Shown here piece after piece: positions 37,889 to 46,488 of a DNA stretch of 64,000 nt. Within the stretch, counting starts at the first letter, position 1. Each line of letters starts with the position of its first letter. The notes beneath the pieces are model-generated. The model searched no databases. It was not told where the DNA came from and saw only the letters and a list, made by a program, of their open reading frames with translations. The position numbers and the translations under genes are program-made. Source of the stretch: Flavobacteriales bacterium (GTDB taxonomy: Bacteria; Bacteroidota; Bacteroidia; Flavobacteriales; JABDKJ01); assembly GCA_013002285.1 (NCBI GenBank), contig JABDKJ010000018.1, forward strand, positions 7,155-71,154, in the 5' to 3' direction.

Positions 37889-37919
37889 AAAAAAAAACCA
37901 CCTGCACTTTAACGCGGTG
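37889..37919 (-). terminator. Terminator-like hairpin in the carB leader (possible attenuator)
   Basis: Read on the minus strand, CACC-GC and GC-A-GGTG pair around an 8-base loop (37919-37899), followed by one G and nine T residues (37897-37889). It lies 19 bases before the carB ATG. No minus-strand gene ends here, since the upstream neighbour reads the other way, so the position suits leader attenuation of carB, or the end of antisense transcription coming from rpmH. Confidence 0.5.
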
Positions 37920-37935
37920 ATCTTTAATTTATTCA

Positions 37936-38811
37936 ATGATCTTGTTTGTCATCGGCTGCGAAATTAGTGTTTTCTTTGCCTTTATCAGCTATAAATTATT
38001 AACATATCGAGATTTTTCATTAGCCTATAGAACCTACGGAACTGGTGAAGAGAAGTTTTTAGCCTTTCATGGTTATGGACGGAGCGGAGAAGATTTCAAC
38101 ATTTTCGAAATACATAAGAATAAGGATTGGACGATATTTGCCATCGATTGGTTTTTCCATCATCCAGCGTCATTCTATCCCGAAGGCAGAATAGCCAAGA
38201 ATAGTATCACAAAAAAGGAGGTCGCTGAAATGGTATCTCATTTTCTGGATGAACAAGGAATAGAAAAAGTCGGCTTGATGTCGCATAGTATGGGTGGAAA
38301 GGTAGCCATGACCTTGGTAGAGGAGATCCCTGAAAGGATATCTAAGGTGCTTTTCTTTGCGGCCGATGGGATAAAAAAGAATTTTTGGAATGGCTTTGCC
38401 GTCAACAATAAAATGGGTCGTTTTATTTTTAAGAGTGTTGTCCATTATCCTGGTTGGGTTCTGGGTTTGACAAAAGCCCTAAAGAATATGCAATTAATGA
38501 ATGAAAAATTCTATGCGATCATCACGGATCCATTGCAAAGCAAGGAGCAAAGACAACAGTTATATAAGACGTGGACCTCATCAAAGAACCTCGTTCCGGA
38601 TCTGCGAAAATTTGAAAACGAATTGATCCATAATAGGATAGAACTGTTTGGTTTTTATGGAGTAAAGGACAAGATCATTCGATTGAAAGATGCAGAAGAG
38701 TGGGCAAAAGTATTCTTACCCCAAAAGGTGATCTATCCCTTGAATACGGGACATATTATTTTAAAAGAAAATTTAGTGGAAGATATCGTATCGATCCTGG
38801 AGCAGGATTAA
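37936..38811 (+). CDS. Alpha/beta hydrolase
   Basis: The 291-aa protein has the alpha/beta hydrolase fold: the oxyanion segment [11 protein letters not shown], the nucleophile elbow [10 protein letters not shown] (G/S-x-S-x-G with Ser as nucleophile), a late acidic segment [12 protein letters not shown] and the catalytic His of NTGHIIL. The substrate is unknown. The first twenty residues look hydrophobic and unlike usual homologues, so the true start may be internal, but no better start codon is clear. Its stop overlaps the stop of rpmH on the opposite strand. Confidence 0.85.
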   Translation: MILFVIGCEISVFFAFISYKLLTYRDFSLAYRTYGTGEEKFLAFHGYGRSGEDFNIFEIHKNKDWTIFAIDWFFHHPASFYPEGRIAKNSITKKEVAEMVSHFLDEQGIEKVGLMSHSMGGKVAMTLVEEIPERISKVLFFAADGIKKNFWNGFAVNNKMGRFIFKSVVHYPGWVLGLTKALKNMQLMNEKFYAIITDPLQSKEQRQQLYKTWTSSKNLVPDLRKFENELIHNRIELFGFYGVKDKIIRLKDAEEWAKVFLPQKVIYPLNTGHIILKENLVEDIVSILEQD

Positions 38812-38966
38812 CGCTTGTGCATTCTTTCTGAAGACACGCTCAATTTCTTACGACCTTTGGCTCTTCTTCTAGCCAATACTTTCCTACCATCAGCAGAGGC
38901 CATGCGCTCTCTGAAGCCGTGCTTATTTCTTCTTTTTCTGTTTGAAGGTTGAAAAGTCCTTTTCAT
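38808..38966 (-). CDS. rpmH: 50S ribosomal protein L34
   Basis: This 52-aa basic protein translates as [18 protein letters not shown] followed by [20 protein letters not shown] and a short basic tail ending MHKR; the N-terminus is the L34 signature. It binds 23S rRNA. The gene is too short for a usual ORF length cut-off but is unambiguous. In many bacteria rpmH lies beside rnpA and dnaA; here it is alone with its own promoter. Its last four bases overlap the stop region of the convergent alpha/beta hydrolase gene. Confidence 0.97.
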   Translation of the reverse strand: MKRTFQPSNRKRRNKHGFRERMASADGRKVLARRRAKGRKKLSVSSERMHKR

Positions 38967-38987
38967 CTCTTGTCAAAAATTGGACGA

Positions 38988-39018
38988 CAAAAATAGCCTT
39001 TTTTTAATAATAGTACAA
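38988..39018 (-). promoter_or_regulatory. Promoter of rpmH
   Basis: On the minus strand TTG (39018-39016) and TATTTTTG (38995-38988) are separated by 20 bases, an exact match to the Bacteroidota consensus. The TTG sits at the centre of the inverted repeat ATAGTA-CAA-TACTAT (39010-39024), which may be chance or a protein site. Confidence 0.65.
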
Positions 39019-39200
39019 TACTATACGAAGAAATCTATTTTCTGTAATGGCTTGAAATACAGAGCTCTAAATTTGGACTCCACAGAATTTGTGTCATAGG
39101 TACAGTGCTTAAGGATCTGGATATAGCTACATATTGTCAATTCTTATTCCTTACAAATAGGATTTGATATGATCAAGCTTACATTTGCATTCGCAATTCA

Positions 39201-41033
39201 ATGGCACGAAAACAACACAACGAATACCAGCCTCCAAAGAAGAAGGTTGACCGGTCTTCTCTAAAGCAAGCCAAGCAGATCTTCAAGTACTTAAGACCGT
39301 ATAAATGGCAATACGCGTTTGGAATGATATTGCTGGCGCTTACTGGTTTCATAGCCTTGGTTGTTCCCAGATTAATGGGACAGATGGCCGGTGTGCTCAT
39401 AGATCAGGAAATAGAGAGTGACCCGATGACTTTTGGCGGAGTCAATTTCGATTTCAGTGATTCCTCAGACCTACTTAAGATCTTGATCCTTGTTCTGGTT
39501 GTTCAATCTCTGATCTCTTTCTTTAGGGTTTATGTGTTTGCTTGGGTTTCGGAGAATATGATGATCAACTTAAGGGCTGATACCTTTAAAAAGATCATTG
39601 CTATGCCTATGAATTGGTTCAATTCTCAACGAGTAGGAGATCTGAATAGTAGGATCTCTGCCGATATTTCGGCCATTCAGGAAACCTTTACTACGACAAC
39701 AGCTGAACTTTTGAGGCAGACGATCATCATAGTTTTCGGAATAGCCATGCTCTTTTATTTTTCTTCTGAGTTGGCGATCTTCATGCTATCTATAATCCCA
39801 ATTGTGATCATTGTAGCGGCCTTTTTTGGAAGGTTCATTAGAAAGCTCTCAAAAGCCACGCAGAGTGCTGTTTCCAATTCCAATGTCGTGGTTGAGGAGA
39901 CGTTTACAAGCATTATTAACGTTAAAGCATTCACGAATGAAGGCTTTGAATTTTTGCGATACCTAAAAGATATTCGGGAGATCAAGTCCATTGGACTAAA
40001 GGCCGCGACATGGAGAGGGGCATTTGCAGCTTTCATCATCTTATTCATTTTCGGGTCCATCACATTTATCGTTTGGAAGGCAGCTTCCATGGTACAAGCT
40101 GGAGATATCGATGCATCCATATTCTTATCATTTGTGATCCTCACTATGTTTATAGGAGGTTCAATAGGAGGAATTCCTATTCAATATGCGGCATTCCAAA
40201 GAGGACTTGGAGCGATAGAAAATGTGCTGGATATTTTGGATTTAGAAGAAGAGCCGGTCTATACAGATAAACGAGACACAGAAGAACTCAAGCTAAAAGG
40301 CAATGTTCGATTCGAGAATGTGCAATTTTCTTATGCTTCAAGGGCTGATGTCGAGGTGCTAAAAGGACTTAGTTTTTCAGTTGAAGCTGGGAAAACTATT
40401 GCTTTGGTGGGATCTTCAGGTTCGGGTAAATCCACAATAGCCGCACTCATATTACAATTGTATAAACCAAATTCCGGGAAGATCTTATTTGATGAACAAG
40501 ATGCATCCAGTTTCGAATTGCAAGCCTTGCGGAATGAAATGGCTTTCGTGCCTCAAGAAGTCCTTCTTTTTGGAGGAACTATTCGAGAGAACATTGTCTA
40601 TGGAGACATCGATGCAAGTGAACAAGAGATAATGGCGGCTGCCAAAAAAGCCAATGCGAGTGAATTCATCAATTCATTTCCTGATGGTTTGGATACCATT
40701 GTAGGTGAACGTGGTATCCAGCTTTCAGGGGGCCAAAGGCAAAGGATCGCAATAGCGAGAGCCGTTCTTAAGAACCCTCGTATTTTGGTTTTGGATGAAG
40801 CGACCTCAGCCTTGGATTCAGAGTCTGAAAGCCAAGTGCAACAGGCATTGGACCTTCTTATGGAAGGAAGGACATCTATAGTGATAGCTCATAGATTGTC
40901 GACCATAAGACGAGCAGATCAGATCTTGGTTTTAGAAGAAGGGAAGATCATTGAAAGAGGCAAGCACGAAGAACTGATCCAGAACGATAATGGGGTATAC
41001 AAGCATCTGAGTTCATTGCAGTTCGATAAGTGA
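39201..41033 (+). CDS. MsbA-like ABC exporter (fused permease and ATPase)
   Basis: The 610-aa half-transporter has six membrane helices in the first 330 residues and an ATPase domain after: Walker A GSSGSGKST (404-412), Q-loop FVPQEVLLFGGTIRENI, signature LSGGQRQRIAIARAVL, Walker B ILVLDEATSALD and switch His IVIAHRLSTI. It would act as a homodimer moving lipids or drugs outward; MsbA-type lipid A flipping is possible, but a second such exporter is present at 57422 and the two cannot be told apart by role. A TACATTTG -7 element at 39180-39187 lies 13 bases ahead of the start. Confidence 0.9.
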   Translation: MARKQHNEYQPPKKKVDRSSLKQAKQIFKYLRPYKWQYAFGMILLALTGFIALVVPRLMGQMAGVLIDQEIESDPMTFGGVNFDFSDSSDLLKILILVLVVQSLISFFRVYVFAWVSENMMINLRADTFKKIIAMPMNWFNSQRVGDLNSRISADISAIQETFTTTTAELLRQTIIIVFGIAMLFYFSSELAIFMLSIIPIVIIVAAFFGRFIRKLSKATQSAVSNSNVVVEETFTSIINVKAFTNEGFEFLRYLKDIREIKSIGLKAATWRGAFAAFIILFIFGSITFIVWKAASMVQAGDIDASIFLSFVILTMFIGGSIGGIPIQYAAFQRGLGAIENVLDILDLEEEPVYTDKRDTEELKLKGNVRFENVQFSYASRADVEVLKGLSFSVEAGKTIALVGSSGSGKSTIAALILQLYKPNSGKILFDEQDASSFELQALRNEMAFVPQEVLLFGGTIRENIVYGDIDASEQEIMAAAKKANASEFINSFPDGLDTIVGERGIQLSGGQRQRIAIARAVLKNPRILVLDEATSALDSESESQVQQALDLLMEGRTSIVIAHRLSTIRRADQILVLEEGKIIERGKHEELIQNDNGVYKHLSSLQFDK

Positions 41034-41051
41034 TAATGGCCATATCTTTTT

Positions 41052-41081
41052 TTGGCAAAAAACAATTTCAAATTACCTTTG
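41052..41081 (+). promoter_or_regulatory. Promoter of the cytochrome oxidase assembly operon
   Basis: TTG at 41052-41054 and TACCTTTG at 41074-41081 are 19 bases apart, an exact fit to the phylum consensus. Transcription would start near 41088, twelve bases before the TTG start codon of ctaB. Confidence 0.7.
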
Positions 41082-41099
41082 TTCCACTTTTAAAGATAC

Positions 41100-41996
41100 T
41101 TGGAAAGCTCTTCATATACATCACATAGAACAACAGGTTTGGCTAAGCTAAAAGAGGTAGCTCAGCTCATGAAATTAAGGCTTTCCAGTTTGGTGGTTCT
41201 CTCAGCCGGTCTCAGTTATCTACTCGCAGTAAATTCTACAACATTCTCATTTTTTGCTTTTACAATACTCATCATTGGCGGTGTTTTGGTCACAGGAGCT
41301 TCAAATGGCTTCAATCAGATAATTGAACGAGATACGGATGCTCTGATGCCCAGAACAAAAGACCGTCCCATGCCGAATGATCGTCTTTCCGTGATCGAAG
41401 CATTGGTTTGGTGCACCATACTTGGCTTAGGGGGGATATTCCTTTTGTGGTATTTCTTAAATCCTTTAAGTGGAGTACTGGCAACTCTAGCTCTTCTATT
41501 ATATGTGATCGTATATACCCCTCTCAAAAAGATATCTCCTTGGGCAGTTTTTGTAGGGGCATTTCCAGGGGCCATTCCTCCGATGTTAGGCTGGGTAGCT
41601 GCAACAGGAGAGTTTGGGTTGGTCCCGGGGGTCTTGTTCTTCGTGCAGTTCGTTTGGCAATTCCCACATTTTTGGTCGATCGGTTGGTTGTCGCATGATG
41701 CGTATAAGAATGCTGGTTTTTACCTTCTGCCATTTAAAGGCGGTAAGGTGAAAAACAATGCTTTGGCAACATTAATTCTATCGGCACTAATGATCCCAAC
41801 GGGTGCATTGCCTGCCATTATTGGTGTGACAGGAAATATTTCCATGATCGCAGCTTTCATATTGGGAATATGGTTCACTTTCAAGGCGTTGAAATTCTAT
41901 GCCTCTTGCGAAGACAAAGATGCGCGCAAACTCATGTTCGCTACTTTCCTTTATTTGCCTTTGATCCAGATCATTTACGTTTTAGATAAAATTTAA
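41100..41996 (+). CDS. ctaB: Protoheme IX farnesyltransferase
   Basis: The enzyme makes heme O from heme B and farnesyl diphosphate, needed for heme-copper oxidases. The 298-aa protein starts at TTG (41100), soon after an exact promoter match, and has the UbiA-type active-site motif NGFNQIIERDTDALMPRTKDRP near residues 72-93 and the second Asp-rich loop region near GWLSHDAYKNAGFYLLP. Seven to nine membrane helices are visible. It leads an operon of oxidase genes in the usual flavobacterial order; the next start follows by one base. Confidence 0.93.
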   Translation: MESSSYTSHRTTGLAKLKEVAQLMKLRLSSLVVLSAGLSYLLAVNSTTFSFFAFTILIIGGVLVTGASNGFNQIIERDTDALMPRTKDRPMPNDRLSVIEALVWCTILGLGGIFLLWYFLNPLSGVLATLALLLYVIVYTPLKKISPWAVFVGAFPGAIPPMLGWVAATGEFGLVPGVLFFVQFVWQFPHFWSIGWLSHDAYKNAGFYLLPFKGGKVKNNALATLILSALMIPTGALPAIIGVTGNISMIAAFILGIWFTFKALKFYASCEDKDARKLMFATFLYLPLIQIIYVLDKI

Positions 41997-41997
41997 T

Positions 41998-42723
41998 ATG
42001 ACGCAAACACAAGCTATAGAAGGACCAACATCAGAACAGCAGATAAGAGCTAAAAAGATGTTGCTTACAGTAGGGCTATTCTCAATAGTAATGATGTTCG
42101 CAGCTTTTTCGAGTGCATACATCGTGATCCGCAACAGTACGAGTTATTGGGTGAATATATCCATGCCTCAGGAATTTTTCACTTCTACGATACTTATTTT
42201 GTTGAGTAGTGTTACTATTTTCTTTGCAAACAGGTTTTTGAAGAAAGGAAATAATTCATTGGCAATAGGACTTACGGCTTTGACACTGGTGTTAGGCTCT
42301 ATGTTCTGTTTTCAGCAATATCAGGGCTTTCAGAAATTGGCGGACCTGAATATGACCCTTACCGGAAATAGCCTCATGAACATCAAAGGTGTCTATGGTC
42401 AGGATTATGTTATAACTACATCGGAAGGTGAGACCTTGAGCATGATCAATGGCGACTATTTCAAACCGGGTGAGTCTGACCCGGTGACCAACGATGTACA
42501 TGGAATGCACAATGGCGCTGCATCATACTTTAATGGCCTTGTCATACTCCACGTTTTACACGTTGCGGTAGGTATCTTATTTCTGCTTTTACTCGTAATA
42601 TGGTTACTGATTAAGACCGTGAATAAAGATCGTCCTTTATGGATGCAACAGGTAGCAAGATATTGGCATTTTGTGGATGGTTTGTGGCTGTATTTGTTCC
42701 TATTTTTATATTTAATTCATTAA
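41998..42723 (+). CDS. Cytochrome c oxidase subunit III (first copy)
   Basis: The 241-aa membrane protein belongs to the heme-copper oxidase subunit III family. It has five to six helices; the last two show FNGLVILHVLHVAVGI and ARYWHFVDGLWLYLFLFLYLI, the characteristic C-terminal signature with the YWHFVD block. An insertion of about 60 residues between helices (FQKLADLNMTLTGNSLMN ... HNGAAS) is typical of the Bacteroidota form. Subunit III binds lipids and supports proton uptake by subunit I. A second subunit III follows 22 bases downstream; paired copies in this order are usual for the phylum. Confidence 0.92.
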   Translation: MTQTQAIEGPTSEQQIRAKKMLLTVGLFSIVMMFAAFSSAYIVIRNSTSYWVNISMPQEFFTSTILILLSSVTIFFANRFLKKGNNSLAIGLTALTLVLGSMFCFQQYQGFQKLADLNMTLTGNSLMNIKGVYGQDYVITTSEGETLSMINGDYFKPGESDPVTNDVHGMHNGAASYFNGLVILHVLHVAVGILFLLLLVIWLLIKTVNKDRPLWMQQVARYWHFVDGLWLYLFLFLYLIH

Positions 42724-42745
42724 ACTTGCAAGCAAAATTTTAAGC

Positions 42746-43639
42746 ATGGGTGGACATTCATCAGAGGCATTAGATAAAGGAACTTCATGGGGAGGAGGTG
42801 TTTCTCCTTTCAGAGTGAGTTATGGTAAAATGATGATGTGGTTCTTTCTGGTATCCGATGCATTGACCTTTTCTGGACTTCTCATCGCCTATGGATTCGA
42901 AAGACATAAAATGGGTGACTGGCCTGTGGGAGAAAAGGTTTTCAATGCCTTCCCAGGGACGGATGCTTATCTACCACTTCTCTATGTTGCCTTAATGACA
43001 TTTATACTTATCGTTTCTTCTGTAACAATGGTACTGGCAGTTGAAGCTGGTCACAGATTGGATAAAAAAGGAGTCATCAAATGGTTGGCCTTGACCGTAG
43101 TAGGTGGGCTTTTCTTCTTACTTTCTCAGGTTTGGGAATGGAGCCACTTTATTCATGGTGACGGTGGATATGTTGTGATGGAAGATGGATCAAAATATCA
43201 ATTAGAAAATGATCCTTTTGCACATGGCCATGACTTTGATGCCAGCTTATTGGCTCTTATCCCGTGCGATCTGAGTGAAAATCGAAAATATGGCCAGGAT
43301 TTCTGGGACGAGAATGGTGAGATAATACCAACTGAGGTAATAACGGGTGGCGAAGCCTTAAGGATATGGGAGAACAAAATTGACTATTACCATGGAGCTA
43401 ATATGACCCGGAACGAATATGGCCCAAAACAATATGCCAACTTCTTTTTCTTCGTTACAGGCTTCCATGGATTTCACGTATTCAGTGGGGTGGTCATAAA
43501 TTTCATTGTGTTGATAATGGTAATGAGAGGGGTCTTTGATAAAAGAGGGCACTATGAAATGGTTGAAAAGACCGGGCTCTATTGGCACTTCGTAGATCTG
43601 GTCTGGGTATTCGTATTTACATTTTATTATCTGGTTTAA
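42746..43639 (+). CDS. Cytochrome c oxidase subunit III (second copy)
   Basis: The 297-aa protein is the second subunit III homologue of the operon. It has helices at about residues 25-45, 70-95 and 105-125, a long loop of about 100 residues (GDGGYVVMEDGSKYQ ... NMTRNEYG) and two final helices with FFFVTGFHGFHVFSGVVIN and TGLYWHFVDLVWVFVFTFYYL, the subunit III signature. The long loop is a Bacteroidota trait. It is followed after 9 bases by the subunit IV gene. Confidence 0.92.
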   Translation: MGGHSSEALDKGTSWGGGVSPFRVSYGKMMMWFFLVSDALTFSGLLIAYGFERHKMGDWPVGEKVFNAFPGTDAYLPLLYVALMTFILIVSSVTMVLAVEAGHRLDKKGVIKWLALTVVGGLFFLLSQVWEWSHFIHGDGGYVVMEDGSKYQLENDPFAHGHDFDASLLALIPCDLSENRKYGQDFWDENGEIIPTEVITGGEALRIWENKIDYYHGANMTRNEYGPKQYANFFFFVTGFHGFHVFSGVVINFIVLIMVMRGVFDKRGHYEMVEKTGLYWHFVDLVWVFVFTFYYLV

Positions 43640-43648
43640 AAGAGGAAC

Positions 43649-44014
43649 ATGGAAAGAGACGATCTTATAGTTAACGATTCATATTCTGTTGCGGCTAACC
43701 ATGACGAAGAACATGGAAAAGCAATTAGAAAAAAGATCTGGTTCGTAACCGCGCTATTGACTGCCATTACAGTGGTTGAGGTTTTCATGGGTATACTCTT
43801 TAAAAGAGGCGATGGAATGTTATGGGAGAGCGTGAAGCTTGCTTTTATCATTATGACCCTCGTCAAGGCAGCGTACATTGTATTGGTGTTCATGCACCTT
43901 GGCGATGAAAAAAGAAATTTGAAGTGGGTAATTCTTGCCCCTTACATACTCTTTATCATATACCTGATATTCATTTGCATCACCGAATCCAATTACATTA
44001 ATCTATTCGGATGA
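43649..44014 (+). CDS. Cytochrome c oxidase subunit IV family protein
   Basis: The 121-aa protein has three membrane helices (about residues 29-50, 60-82, 90-115) separated by short loops, and the pattern AAYIVLVFMHLGDEKRNLKWVIL is typical of prokaryotic subunit IV proteins of caa3-type oxidases. Its role is structural within the oxidase. The stop overlaps the next start by 4 bases (ATGA). Confidence 0.88.
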   Translation: MERDDLIVNDSYSVAANHDEEHGKAIRKKIWFVTALLTAITVVEVFMGILFKRGDGMLWESVKLAFIIMTLVKAAYIVLVFMHLGDEKRNLKWVILAPYILFIIYLIFICITESNYINLFG

Positions 44015-44715
44015 AGCCAGTAAGCCCCAAGAGAAAATTCTTTGTGTTGGGGGCTATTTTTACAGTTTTTCCTTTATTCATTTACTTCCTAAGTACTTGG
44101 GAACATAGGCATACAGAAGTACCTTACTTTCATCCAAGGGAAGTAGTGACAGAGGTAAATGGTGAGCCTAAAGTGGATACGGTATATCATACAATTCCTG
44201 AATTCTCCTTTATCGATCAAGATAGTTTGCCTTATTCATCCGATTCCTTGAAGGGAAAGATCTATGTAGCGGATTTCTTCTTCACCACGTGCCCTTCCAT
44301 TTGTCCAGTGATGACCGCACAGATGAACCAGTTATATTGGAAATTGGACAAGTCTGCTTATAAGGATGTTCATTACATATCATATACCGTCAATCCGGAA
44401 TATGATACTCCCGTTATCCTCAAAGAGTACGCCAAGAAGAACGAGGTGAACACGAAGAGATGGCGTTTTGTAACAGGTGAAAAACAAGAGATCTATGAAT
44501 TGGGTGTGAATGGATATTATCTGAATGCCCAAGAAGACGCCTTGGCGCCAGGTGGATTCCTTCATTCTGATCTGTTTGTCCTGGTAGATAAGGAAGGACA
44601 TATCAGAGGTTACTATGATGGCACGAGTTCAGAAGATATTCGAACACTGGCTGGAGACATAGCCATGCTCATCGCTTCCTATAAACGAAAAGCCAAAGAG
44701 AATGAACGAAGCTAA
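44011..44715 (+). CDS. SCO family protein (cytochrome oxidase copper-centre assembly)
   Basis: The 234-aa protein has an N-terminal membrane anchor and an extracytoplasmic SCO domain with copper-ligand motif C94-PSI-C98 (FFFTTCPSICPVM) and the later His in HSDLFVLVDKEG. SCO proteins deliver copper to the CuA site of subunit II, and placement inside the oxidase operon makes this the likely oxidase-specific copy. It overlaps both neighbours (ATGA at the start, 14 bases with the next gene at the end). Compare the paralogue at 27010. Confidence 0.92.
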   Translation: MKPVSPKRKFFVLGAIFTVFPLFIYFLSTWEHRHTEVPYFHPREVVTEVNGEPKVDTVYHTIPEFSFIDQDSLPYSSDSLKGKIYVADFFFTTCPSICPVMTAQMNQLYWKLDKSAYKDVHYISYTVNPEYDTPVILKEYAKKNEVNTKRWRFVTGEKQEIYELGVNGYYLNAQEDALAPGGFLHSDLFVLVDKEGHIRGYYDGTSSEDIRTLAGDIAMLIASYKRKAKENERS

Positions 44716-45229
44716 AGAAAGGAATTATTCCCCGTGGATCATTTTGGCATCAATTGCCATCCCAGTTCTGATCTCCTTGCTTTTTTATACGGACAAGATC
44801 GAGGGGTACGACTTTTCATTTTTACCAGCGACCTATGCTATAACCAATGGAATTACCGCTTTACTTTTAGTATCTGCTGTCGTTGCGATAAAGAATAAGA
44901 ATATGCTCTTGCATAAGCGTCTGATGACAGCTTGTATTGCATTATCGATCTATTTTCTGGCAGCTTATGTGCTTTACCACTCCACTTCTGAACAAGTGAA
45001 ATTTGGTGGAGATGGAGCGGTAAAGATCGTTTACCTGATCATTCTTGCATCACATATCCTTCTTTCGGTAGCGATAGTACCACTGGTCTTGATCACCTAT
45101 ACCCGAGCTTTGCACCAGAAATTTGACAAGCACAAAAAGATCGCAAGGATCACTTTTCCGATCTGGCTTTATGTAGCAATTACAGGGGTTGTTATCTATT
45201 TGATGATCAGTCCTTACTATCCTCAATAG
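44702..45229 (+). CDS. DUF420 domain membrane protein
   Basis: The 175-aa protein has four to five membrane helices and conserved histidines in the family positions (NKNMLLHKRLMTACIAL; ILASHILLSVAIVPL; RALHQKFDKHKKIARITFPIWLYVA), which identify DUF420, an oxidase-linked family perhaps helping assembly. It ends the oxidase operon. Its last 23 bases overlap the 3' end of the convergent NUDIX gene. Confidence 0.88.
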   Translation: MNEAKERNYSPWIILASIAIPVLISLLFYTDKIEGYDFSFLPATYAITNGITALLLVSAVVAIKNKNMLLHKRLMTACIALSIYFLAAYVLYHSTSEQVKFGGDGAVKIVYLIILASHILLSVAIVPLVLITYTRALHQKFDKHKKIARITFPIWLYVAITGVVIYLMISPYYPQ

Positions 45230-45830
45230 GTTCCAATAGACCCATTTGTCTTATCACTTCAGTAACGGCTCCATAGGTATTGGACAAAGGCTTGCTTAGT
45301 TTAAAAGGATCGAACCAACGTACATCTGTGATGTTCTCCTTTGTTTGCGGGATCAATTCTTGGTCTCCTTCTACCGTCATTCCGTACCAATAAGAGATCT
45401 TCATCATATAGTTCTTGCTCGTGGTATACGTGTGGTATGTTTTGCAGATGAGATGGTTGAGTTCAATGTTCTTTAGATTACACTCCTCCTCCACTTCTCG
45501 AAGAGCGCACTGCGCGATCGTTTCTCCTGGATCTAATTTTCCTTTTGGAAGGTCCCATTTTTTCAAACGGAAAATGAACAAGATCTTACCCTCTTCATTT
45601 TCAACAACACCTCCTCCAGCTTTGATCACTTTAAAATGAGACTTGAATATCTTCCAACTTCTCTTCACTTTATCACAAATTATTTCCAAGCCATTGGGGT
45701 ACAGATCAGACATGTTCTGGTGCAGATCGATGAAATCTATATCATCGCTGAACTCAATGATATCTGGGCATTCACCCGTTGGTGAATTGGTAAATATTAC
45801 CGGTATGTTCTGAATAAAAACTTTATACAT
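45207..45830 (-). CDS. NUDIX hydrolase
   Basis: NUDIX enzymes cleave nucleoside diphosphates linked to another moiety. The NUDIX box is seen in GKLDPGETIAQCALREVEEE and the next residues CNL: the G-x5-E-x7-REUxEE core is intact, but the usual Gly near the end of the box is replaced by Asn. I chose ATG 45830 (MYKVFIQNIP, 207 aa) over the GTG at 45848, which would overlap pyrE. An extra N-terminal region of about 70 residues precedes the box, and its substrate is unknown. The gene diverges from pyrE with only 8 bases between start codons. Confidence 0.88.
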   Translation of the reverse strand: MYKVFIQNIPVIFTNSPTGECPDIIEFSDDIDFIDLHQNMSDLYPNGLEIICDKVKRSWKIFKSHFKVIKAGGGVVENEEGKILFIFRLKKWDLPKGKLDPGETIAQCALREVEEECNLKNIELNHLICKTYHTYTTSKNYMMKISYWYGMTVEGDQELIPQTKENITDVRWFDPFKLSKPLSNTYGAVTEVIRQMGLLEPIEDSKD

Positions 45831-45833
45831 TTG
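45826..45833 (+). promoter_or_regulatory. -7 element of pyrE
   Basis: TACATTTG matches TAnnTTTG and ends five bases before the pyrE ATG (45839), so the message should be leaderless or nearly so. No exact TTG is found at the -33 distance. The element lies across the NUDIX start codon region. Confidence 0.45.
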
Positions 45834-45838
45834 CAGCC

Positions 45839-46486
45839 ATGGATTCACAAAAAGATGCCGCGCTAAAAGTAGCGGAATTTTTGCTTCAAATAAAAGCTAT
45901 AAAGTTACAACCTAAGGATCCTTTCAGCTGGGCTTCTGGATGGAAGTCACCCATCTATTGCGACAATAGAAAAACACTTTCTTATCCTGATGTAAGAACT
46001 TATATCAGACAAAGCCTTTCAGAATTGATCGAAGAAGAGTTTGGAAAACCTGATGCAATTGCCGGTGTAGCGACAGGAGCCATCGCTATTGGAGCTTTGG
46101 TTGCGGAGCAATTGGGTCTTCCATTCTGCTACGTAAGGTCAAAAGCAAAGGGTCATGGAATGGAAAATCTGATCGAAGGTGATGTGAACCCCGGATCTTC
46201 TTTGGTGGTTATTGAAGACCTGATCTCAACGGGCAAGAGCAGTATTATGGCAGCGAATGCACTGAAAGCTGCAGGGTATGATGTAAAAGGTATGGCAGGC
46301 ATCTTTACCTATGGATTTCCGGCTGCGAGAAAGAGTTTCGAGGATGAGGGAATAGAATTGCGAACGCTGACGAATTATCAAATACTTATAGAACAAGCAC
46401 TAAAACAGGAATACGTTACTGAGAGCGATCTTGAAGCTTTGGACCAGTGGCGCGAAGACCCAGCACGGTGGTTGCAACCCGCGTAG
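45839..46486 (+). CDS. pyrE: Orotate phosphoribosyltransferase
   Basis: PyrE joins orotate and PRPP to give OMP in pyrimidine synthesis, the pathway that also uses CarB. The 215-aa protein has the PRPP-binding motif SSLVVIEDLISTGKSS (about residues 119-134) and the substrate loop FCYVRSKAKGHG. The start ATG sits within GCAGCCATG just after the -7 element. The SRPBCC gene follows with a start two bases after the stop. Confidence 0.95.
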   Translation: MDSQKDAALKVAEFLLQIKAIKLQPKDPFSWASGWKSPIYCDNRKTLSYPDVRTYIRQSLSELIEEEFGKPDAIAGVATGAIAIGALVAEQLGLPFCYVRSKAKGHGMENLIEGDVNPGSSLVVIEDLISTGKSSIMAANALKAAGYDVKGMAGIFTYGFPAARKSFEDEGIELRTLTNYQILIEQALKQEYVTESDLEALDQWREDPARWLQPA

Positions 46487-46488
46487 TT

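Noticed and set aside
45831..45848. GTG start of the NUDIX gene at 45848
   Set aside because: It overlaps pyrE and gives an N-terminus unlike the usual MYKVF start at 45830.
46447..46488. GTG start for the SRPBCC protein
   Set aside because: It would overlap the pyrE reading frame and adds residues with no family match; ATG 46489 follows the pyrE stop directly.
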